In this document: one piece after another, positions 56,715 to 64,000 of the stretch | How the letters are laid out: each line of letters starts with the position of its first letter | How positions within the stretch are numbered: the first letter of the stretch is position 1 | Assembly: GCF_037126465.1 (NCBI RefSeq) | Contig: NC_088203.1 | Location: 91,760,668-91,824,667, forward strand | DNA: 64,000 nt | Direction: 5' to 3' | Source of the DNA: Ornithodoros turicata | Taxonomy: Eukaryota; Arthropoda; Arachnida; Ixodida; Argasidae | Program-made: the position numbers and the translations under genes | Notes under the pieces: model-generated | Told to the model about the DNA's origin: nothing | What the model saw: the letters and a program-made list of their open reading frames with translations, nothing else | Databases searched by the model: none

Positions 56715-56992
56715 CACCAAGGCGACCTAGATAAACAAAGCCTGATCGCTTAAACGAGTTGACGTAGCCATCATAAGTCAGCCAATCATGACCGTGCCTG
56801 CGGCGGCCGTCGCCATGGAGACTAGTCACATTCAGTCGCAACGTCGGCCACTGGTGGTCACCAGAAGTCTGTACTTGAAATCATCTGGGATAATTGGTTG
56901 AAGCAGACGACATCCCGACTTTCCGTGTCCACGTGGCGAAAGAGTAACAGGGGGCACGAAGGCAGTTTTTGTTTATCTAGGTGGCGTTGGTG
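56715..56992. mobile_element. Foldback-family F short copy
   Basis: The inverted ends CACCAAGGCGACCTAGATAAAC and GTTTATCTAGGTGGCGTTGGTG enclose about 235 bp. The interior repeats the family F module: 'aagtcagccaatcatgacc' and 'gtcgccatgg', and 'gcagacgac' near the right side. This short form gives clean termini for the family and helps define the ends of the larger foldback at 50949-51893. Confidence 0.6.
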
Positions 56993-57464
56993 ACACAGCA
57001 CAGATGAAGACGAAACCAAAGGCGTCGTACTTCAGTAGACCGGAGCCAGGGGTGGGCATTCATAGTAATACTTCGTATTACAATATTATTCCTGCAATAC
57101 TTTTGAGTCTTTGTATTATGTATTATAATACTCATTATCCGAAAGTATCTGTATATGTATTATAATACTCAAAATTGAAGTATTACGACACCCTAGAAGG
57201 TGTAATATGAGAGGTCGTAAGTCCGACCTACAAAGAGTCCCCGGTGCTCTTTATCACTAATTTTCCTGTGTCCCAAATATTTTTGGAAACGAAAATGGTC
57301 TCATATTATTCCCTTAGCCCAAATTCTTCAAAAGAGAGTGACCTCAGGATAAGATGTTACAGGACGCTCTCCTGTATTCCTTCTAGTCCATGCTCCTGAA
57401 GCATGAGTAACCACACTTACTAGGCCTTTGTTGTCTCAAGCAGAGCGTCCAAAAAACTCACTCA

Positions 57465-57795
57465 TCACGGACCGCGTGCGCTAACGTGTGCGCTTGGAGA
57501 CTGGGAGGTCCGCGGTTCGAATCCGCGGGCCGGCTGTGCCGTCTGGGGTTTTTCCTGGGTTTCCCTCAGATGTGTAATAGGCGTATGCCGGCACAGTTCC
57601 CCTGAAGTCGGCCCATGGACGCAGCTATCCTCCCCCCGAGCGGATTCCGCTCGGTCTTCCACTTCACCCTTTCCTCTCCTCCTCTCCACCACCTTTCCCT
57701 TCCCGAGAAACATGCCGCCTAATCAGGCAGGCAGACCTCTCGGGTTCCTCCCAACGACACTCCTCCTCCTCCTCCTCGTCAAACATTTTTGAATG
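57465..57795 (+). repeat. tRNA-derived SINE, second subfamily
   Basis: A tRNA-like head with B box GGTTCGAATCC at 57514-57524 is followed by the body 'ttttcctgggtttccctcag', 'gccggcacagttcccctgaa', then a pyrimidine-rich 3' region with 'gcctaatcaggcaggcagacc' and CCT repeats at about 57765-57780. The head and central block are shared with the SINE at 62874-63150, but the 3' half differs, so it is a related subfamily with another tail. Confidence 0.75.
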
Positions 57796-58203
57796 GCCCA
57801 TTTTTTATTACCCAGAGTAAACGAAATCGAGACTGACACAGTGAGCGGTTGGAAGTCGACTGTACTCTGAATCTAAATTGGTCACCACTATCACGTCAAG
57901 CCAGAGAGGTACTTTCATTTGCCTGCCTTCTTCTAAGACCGAATAGACATGCAGTGCAACGTTGTTCCTTTGAGAACATGTTAAAATGTAACCGCCTAAA
58001 AACAAAATGTGACTGGAGTTAGACGGCCTGAATGAGTACTGCACACATTGTGTATATCTCTGCTACATCTCCTACTTGAGAACCCACGATTTTTGTATCA
58101 ATGTAATACTAGTATTACTCGTGTAATACACATATGCATTGTTATTATGTATTATAATAGCTCAAAATAAAAGTACTGTGTATTGGTATTATAATACAAA
58201 ATA

Positions 58204-59862
58204 CAGTCGAGCACCGTTTATCCGGACGAGGCCGTTCCCGGTGAAAACGTCCGGACACCGCGGCATCCGGAGAAGTGAAACGGCGGTATAGAAATGCCAT
58301 AAATGACCATGTAAACCAGTGCTTATTTAGGATGACACATAAAGATCTTCAATGAGAGCTGTTTCATTTTAGTGTAGGCACTGAGTTCCTGCAAATGTCA
58401 TGCTAATTACATGGACTTGGGAGTCGTTGCTACGTTGGTCAAAAAATGCTAGTGCTGTCCTTAGCGCCGATCTCGCATGTTCAACGGTCGACCTATAGGA
58501 ACGGAATGTGCTCAAGTAAATTGTGTTTCTTATTTACGGAACATTAAAGGGACCATTAAATGATTTTCAAGAAATCTGAGTACTCTGCAGGAAACCGTTC
58601 TCATGATCCATCACTATCGTACACACATCGACTTTTGGCCCTATTCAGTACAACGGGGGCGCAGTTATCAGACAAAAATAGCAGGGCGTGACCGCTGGAT
58701 ATATGCCTTCGAAGTGGGCTTACGTCATCGCCATCCAATCCTCTCAGCCAACTGTGAACGACGAGGAGGACACACCCTGCCGGACCACGTGGGTGCATGG
58801 TTTCGGTTTGGACAACGACGACGTTGTATATCTCCCGTCGAAATCACTTGAAATATGGCGAAAGGCAAATTATCAGCAATGGAGGAAGAGGCTATGCGAC
58901 ACACACAGCGTCTATGGATCGTTTGGTACGCAGCAGCTCATAAAATGTCACTATAATGTCACCGACGAAGGTATGTTCTGACGAAGATCAAGTTAAAAGG
59001 GGAAAACGTGCTCCGGTAACCATGCTGACAGTCAACGGCTATATTACATTTCTCGTAGGATTCTGTGTAAACGGTTAGTTACAATCTTGTCTCCAAGTCA
59101 AATTAAACATATTTCATGACGAAGTATACAAGCTTGTTTGAAAATTTCGCACTTTGCTCACAAAAGCCCGTCCGCGAATCGGCAACATGTTCTGTGTATG
59201 ATGTCACGGCCAGTTCGCCTCGGAGGCGGGCCGTAGCAGCTGCTGTTCACGCCTGTGGTAAATATCGAATATTTTCGATATTTGTACGATTTTCAACTTT
59301 ATATTTCACAGAGTGAATGCTTTAGTACAGGGGAACTAATTAAAAATGATCGTGGGCTTGTCAAATATCGTTTCATGGTCCCTAGGTTGTGAAGGGAACG
59401 TGGCATGCATGCCAGTAGAGCACCTTAACATTTCTTTTTCAATAGAAGTGGAATGGCCTCCTTGAAATGCTGCCAAATGACTGGACTGGTCAATGTGCTA
59501 TGGCAGGGATAACTCCAACAAAAAGAAAAGGATGACGAAGCGGGGTCAGCGTTTCCTGTGACTCAGGCTTGTTCAGACAACTGTAGCATAAATACAAGCA
59601 TGGCCATGAAAAAATGGCTAGGAGCAAGCGAGCTGGTGAGCACTTCGTGTTGTATCTGTCTCTTTGTGTTCCCTAGTCTCAGGGTTTACATTATGCATTA
59701 AATACAGGCATTTTCGATTTCTATTCCCTGGAATTCTTGTCCGAGTCCGGAAGCTGAAGTCCGGATGAACGAGAACAGAATACATGGGGCGAAATCCGTT
59801 TCCGGGTATTTTGTCAGGATACCGCGGGATCCGGATAAATGAAATTCGACGGGACTCGACTG
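58204..59862. mobile_element. pogo/Tigger-like non-autonomous element
   Basis: The left end CAGTCGAGCACCGTTTATCC and right end 'gggactcgactg' form inverted termini, with 'ccggataa' subterminal motifs on both sides ('catccggagaag', 'gatccggataaatg'). CAGTCGA-type ends and a TA immediately left (58202-58203) fit the pogo/Tigger branch of Tc1/mariner; the right flank is TG, so the TA duplication is imperfect. Length is 1659 bp. Frames at 58603-58981 show no DDE or HTH motif I recognise. Confidence 0.65.
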
Positions 59863-59885
59863 TGTATGAGTATTACTGAGCTTGA

Positions 59886-61300
59886 GCTTGCGCTCCACTC
59901 GCGAGCAGCGAGAGCACTCGCAGAGCACTCGCGAGTGCTTGTTACGTGTCCACTTTTAGAGCGCAGCTCTTAGGCGCCACGCCTGGTTGAGCGGCATCGG
60001 CGTTGTAACCGGCAGAGCGAGCGAGGAGCGAACCGAAGGATTAAAGGACGGGAGAGCGTGAGTAGGAAAGCAGCGGGTGAGCGTACGGCGAAAGTGAAGA
60101 GGGCGCGAGGAGGAAAGCGAAGAAGGAAGGCACGGCGAAAGCGAAGAGGTGCGAGGAAGAAGGTGAATGCTCTACGAGAGCAGTCGCATGAGCCACGCGC
60201 GAACTGCAGCTTCTGCCTACATAAGCGCGATAAAACACACTCATGACCATCGTGAGCATTAAGAACCGGGATAGGAATGCTACCTGAAGACAGTACTAGG
60301 TGTGGAAAGTAAAAACAGCGGTGTATATAACTCAACTTCAACAGCTGCGCTGAAATTTCGCGTTACGGGCTATCGTAGTCGTCGAGTGATTTTTCGTTTT
60401 TTCATCATCGTCATCATTATTATCGTAATCGTCGTCATCACCATTATCCCTATAACCGCTGGTGCACCAACGATATGCCGGTTGTAACGCCGCGCGTTAG
60501 CCATCGGCGCATTTACGACCTATACCCTCGCGTTCTTTTTGAGCCCTCCACTCAGGGGCACGTTGACCAGGCGCAGCTCTCCTTGGGACGCTCGCCTCGC
60601 CATATAACCGACCAGTAAAGCTTACCGTCGGTAAACAGAAGAGTAGACCGGCAGAAGTGCCATTGTCCTCTCTTAATATGTCGCAGTGGGTCCCAGCGGT
60701 GTCATCTCGCGTTAGGCAATGCCCCCGTTGCCCCATTTCCAGGAGCGTCCCGGCGGCGTAGTGGTCGAATCACGTTCAGATTCCTCTTTCTTCTTCTCTC
60801 AGACGTCTCGACCGAGACATATGCAGCAATTTAGGAGATTAGTCGCCACTGTTTGTTTATCTTTGGTGGCGCTGCCCTCTACCCCGGGCAAAACAATAAA
60901 GTGTGCTCACTGATTGAGCAATGTTTCGCGTGCCAGAAGAGCGCTGCTATCGTAAGGGAAGGTTTATAAATAGCAGCTAAGTAAATCTTACGTAGGTGAA
61001 CTGCGGGTTTTCATATCAAAGGCGGACCTGTTTTGAGCAAGTGGAAGGTCCATTAAAACTCCATCGAAATTTCATTAGGACTCTCTCGTAGCGCCGATGT
61101 AAACAACGGTGGATATAATTAATTCAGTTTAGTTTTATCCAACGAGAAAAATGTTCGGTTGTTAGCGTCGACAAGGTCCGGATTTCATGTGAAGCGTATT
61201 GATTTTTGAATCAAACTCGTTAATCAAGTTTATTACCTTCCGCAAATATCACACGCTTATCACAAATACGTCAAAAATAATTTTCCGCGTTTATTTATTT
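59886..61300. other. No recognised gene; GCGAG/CTCGC and purine-rich tracts
   Basis: 59895-59940 is a cluster of 'cactcgcgag' units. 60000-60180 is strongly purine-rich, giving opposed basic (plus) and Phe/Leu-rich (minus) frames that are composition artefacts. ATC/GTC triplets at 60395-60450. Confidence 0.45.
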
Positions 61301-61479
61301 GTCTATTTATTTTTTTGAGGCCTCGCACCTCTATAAGGACGAGTACACCGATTAACAAGTACTTTACAAAGGACAACGAAACGTGTCAGCTGCAGGGTAC
61401 ACGTACCAAAACAAGCACTGCATATAAGAATTGTGCTTTAGTGCAGCTGAATTGGAATCTAGCCGTCCATATTTTCAGC

Positions 61480-61595
61480 CTGGCCTCATCATCAGGACAC
61501 ATCTCATCCTGCCCAATGTGCATTGGGGTAGTGGGCCGCACCTTATGGGGCGAATTTCCCCATTCATTATCATTAATTTATTTGTTGTTGTTGTT
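61480..61595 (+). repeat. LINE 3' tail, family L-C
   Basis: 'ggggtagtgggccgcacc', 'ggggcgaatttccccattc', 'atcatt' and a (GTT)n tail at 61578-61594 parallel, block by block, the 3' UTR at 25811-25890. No ORF2 coding sequence is attached. Confidence 0.55.
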
Positions 61596-61599
61596 CAGC

Positions 61600-62870
61600 C
61601 TGGCGTCATGATATGAGTTTGCCGCACAATTACATACGAGACACACAGTGCTCACAGATCTGTCCGAGCGAGCCTTTCATCAGTTGCCTGAGTAGTAGCG
61701 ACTTCCAAAGCTTCCGCCAAAGTAACCCGGTTATTGTAACAATCCTCCGTGTATTGACAACAATTCGTGGCCAGAAACAATAGAACATGATGGTGTTCTA
61801 AGCTTCTCGCTCCAGGGATTACCTGCAGAGTAATATCCGGACTGCAAGCACAAAGAATACATGTGGATGCTCGTATGTGTGGATTAGAGGTGACTACGAA
61901 GTGGATTAGATACGATGTGGATTGGAAATGAGTAAATCGCTGGGCGGGGAATGCTTAGGTCGGTCATCTAGGTCTTTTCTTTTCTTTTTTTTTAGTGTGA
62001 TCTAATATATCCTAATATTCCCAGAAATAGCGGATGAAAATTGGAAATAGGGAAAAGTGCAACGTACTCACGTAGCACAGCGATTACACTGGTGATTTTT
62101 TCGTCTGTTCAATGTCTTTCTTTCGTGAAGTGCTGTGAAAAACAGGCCACAGTCGAGAAAAAAATAAAAATCAGGTAGGGGAGGGGGTATCGTTTACCGA
62201 TAGAAATAAAAGATAAGAATGAGAGGTCGGTCTGCCCGCCGAGACGGGCGGCTGGTGAGGGACCTGACAATACGCGAAAAGTCGAAACGAAGTAGTTGCA
62301 CAAAGTAGTGACGAAAATAGTTTATGCATAAATACTCCAGCCAAGTCCGAACACCATCTATCACGGAAGAAAGACACGCAAGAGCATATTTGTGTTTCAC
62401 CGCGCCAGCACACCAACGGGGAGGCTCGAAGTACTTCGAATAAATTTTAAGGCTAAGCCTTCTTCTACGATACATATATTGTCTATATATTGGATCATTC
62501 TTCCATTTCCATTTTCAAAAGTCACAGTGCAGTCAACTCACATTGGATCCTATGTCGTACTGCGTTGAGTTTCGCGTTTCGCAAGATGGCAATGTCCGGG
62601 CCAATAGCAGCATCAAGCATGGTGTAGTAAATAAATATTTGAGCAAGGCAACAGCTGCCAGAAGTCGTCAACGCATTAAAAAAAAAAGAAAGAAAGAAAA
62701 AAGAAACGACGGCGGTGACTGTGCTCGGAATCTCAGCCGTGGGCGCTTCAAGTAGAGTGTGATTGTTGAAGTCATTTTGACTCCTTTTGTAGCCGTTGCG
62801 CCCGAGGTGGATGATTTTGATGACGTAATGTGGCTGATAGCGCGATTGGCCTCCTTTTTGTTTTGATTCC
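61600..62870. other. No recognised gene; one LINE-tail module
   Basis: 62180-62270 (minus) carries a 'gggcagaccgacc' pyrimidine tract followed by 'ggtaaacgatacccc', the same tail layout as 4745-4790 and 55240-55320. Otherwise nothing recognisable. Confidence 0.45.
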
Positions 62871-62873
62871 GTG

Positions 62874-63150
62874 TTAGCGCCGCGAAGCAACAGTGGCTAT
62901 GAGCGGCGTACAGATGTAGACAGATGGAGAGAGGGCAGCAGGAAGGAGTGGGGGACAGGGGGGTTAGTATGCGTGCTGGGCCGACTTCAGGGGAAACTCT
63001 GCCGACATTTGTCTGGAAAGTCTTCGGAAAACCCAAGGAAAGCCTGACACTGCAATGCCGGCGGTAGGATTCGAACCAGCTACCTCCCAGTCTTCAGCGT
63101 GACCTTGGCTACCACCAACGAGCGAGACGCCTCGGCCATGCCGCTGGTCT
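62874..63150 (-). repeat. tRNA-derived SINE, most complete copy
   Basis: On the minus strand the head reads 'ggcatggccgaggcg' (A-box-like, 63128-63142), then, after a variable region of class II tRNA length, the B box GGTTCGAATCC (reverse of 63067-63077). The body follows with 'ccttgggttttccgaagac', 'ctgaagtcggcccagca', the CT-rich block and the end 'cgcggcgctaac'. Transcription by Pol III from the internal A/B boxes is the family expectation. Copies at 1684-1862 and 39620-39775 share the body and end. Confidence 0.8.
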
Positions 63151-63510
63151 TTTTCTTTCTCTGCCGATAAAGTCTAGAACGTTCTGCATCAGCGAGTGAC
63201 GCATTTCTACAATCTTTACGGTCTGTACTTTCCTCCAGGAAACGCCTTCTTTCATTTTGATTGCATTTTCTTCTCATTTATGTGCCAACATTTTCAGAAG
63301 ATTAACATTACGGCGCTCTACGTATTTCCTGTAGAGCATAAAACTACGAAATTTTGTTATGTTATATATATACACGTATATAGTTAGGGATCGTCAAGAC
63401 GCGTCGCTTGGCACCTGAATTTGTTTTGCGTTGAAGCACGGTCACGTGTGCTGCGCGCGGTGATTGTTGGGTCACTGACGACATTCGTGCCCTCAACGGG
63501 TGGTTTTCAA

Positions 63511-63934
63511 TGGCGAATTCGGGTGGTCATTTCGTGGCAGCATGTTTTTGGAAGATCCCGAGCAGTCATGTTCGCTTGCTCAAAGCGAAGCAATCTCGCA
63601 TGTTCGCGCCAGAAACTTGCCAGTTTGCACTTTTTTCGCCCGGTCTCGAAACGATCAAGCAGCGGCTGGCCCAACTATATCCGGTGTCGTCACATCCGCG
63701 CTGCAACTGTGGGGAGTGCTCTCATTGGCCCGCACGTCGAAGTTCACGTGGTCTAGGAGACAACGGAACCCGAAGACGGGATATCGCCCCTAGCGTGATC
63801 CAAGTGACTAAAACCGCTAGATTCCTGGCACTCATGTTCGCATGGCAACGGTCACGTGATCCAGCTCAGGCGGCTGCCTAGCAGTTTCCGAGCGCTACGT
63901 GGTGCTGCCATGAAATGACCACCCGAATTCGCCA
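63511..63934. mobile_element. 424-bp DNA element with TGGCGAATTCGGG termini
   Basis: The left end TGGCGAATTCGGGTGGTCATTTC is matched in inverted orientation by GAAATGACCACCCGAATTCGCCA, extended by 'gtggcagca'/'tgctgcca'. The pair is nearly perfect over about 30 bp. No clear target duplication is visible (flanks 'ttttcaa' and 'aagttga'). The overlapping frames of 97-123 codons inside have no domain I recognise. Confidence 0.65.
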
Positions 63935-64000
63935 AAGTTGAGAAGTGGCGCTACGCATGCTGGGACTTCGAACCTCGGGTTCGAAATTTCGCTCATTTGG

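Larger units (their letters stand above)
57047..59885. mobile_element. hAT-like element with GTATTATAATAC arrays, composite
   Basis: The left end CAGGGGTGGGCATTCATAG is followed by repeated 'gtattataatac' units to about 57200. Similar arrays return at 58085-58203. The right array stops abruptly where a pogo-like element begins (58204), and 'gtatgagtattactg' continues after it (59863-59880), so the right end was probably split by that insertion. The expected CCCACCCCTG terminus is not found. A SINE lies inside at 57465-57790. Confidence 0.55.

Noticed and set aside
57465..57535. Functional tRNA gene
   Set aside because: It has a B box, but the head is continuous with a SINE body shared with other copies and does not form a clear cloverleaf.
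58603..58981. Transposase of the pogo-like element
   Set aside because: The frames lack any helix-turn-helix or DDE signature that I can see.
59970..60341. 123-codon minus-strand frame and its basic plus-strand counterpart
   Set aside because: Both are consequences of a purine-rich tract, and neither shows a motif.

Overview
The window looks like repeat-dense, gene-poor nuclear DNA from an arthropod, most probably a tick (Ixodida). I base this on the eukaryotic retroelement content, the many AT- and TTAA/TA-flanked DNA transposons, and one short repeat (about 43538-43640) that I recall, without verification, as widespread in tick genomes. I found no convincing host protein-coding exon, rRNA, functional tRNA, CRISPR array or prokaryotic operon. 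Nearly every open frame above 60 codons is either a piece of a transposable element or chance.

Layout. 0-10 kb: a SINE body (1.7 kb), the 3' end of an RNase H-type LINE (4.75-5.48 kb), an internally deleted CR1/Jockey-like LINE (6.67-8.0 kb) and an intact palindromic MITE (8.26-8.51 kb). 10-20 kb: the best element of the window, a nearly complete 5.3-kb LINE on the minus strand (10557-16998) with gag-like ORF1, endonuclease/RT/RNase H ORF2 and an exact 10-bp target-site duplication. It is split by a 1.1-kb CACTA/CMC-like DNA element inserted into its RNase H domain. Fragments of one MITE family and a second, truncated copy of a related LINE surround it. 20-30 kb: several non-autonomous DNA elements, a decayed Ty3/gypsy gag-pol remnant (25.9-27.8 kb) and two LINE 3' ends. 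30-46 kb: a nested pair of hAT-like elements (31340-33559), two more copies of the outer family (42.9 and 44.6 kb), a GATTCG-rich element (36.1 kb), a LINE endonuclease scrap, a LINE 3' end and a piggyBac-like MITE. 46-50.5 kb: no recognisable feature. 50.5-57 kb: a large foldback element rich in CCAAT and CRE-like motifs, a 5'-truncated L1/Tx1-like LINE with an open 528-codon frame, and a TA-flanked 599-bp element. 57-64 kb: a hAT-like element apparently carrying a tRNA-derived SINE and a pogo/Tigger-like element, one more SINE and a terminal MITE.

The sequence shows a history of layered insertion. LINEs landed in or beside MITEs, a DNA transposon then landed in the LINE, and one hAT landed in another. 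In two cases paralogous copies in the same window preserve the empty site, so insertion order can be read directly. The most distinctive shared pattern is that at least five unrelated-looking hAT-type families have ends made of dense arrays of a short palindrome, with a different palindrome in each family. I did not find evidence for a new host system. The strongest unusual signals are this terminal architecture, the CMC-like element with tacacc/ggtgta arrays, and the foldback whose arms carry paired CCAAT and CRE-like sites.
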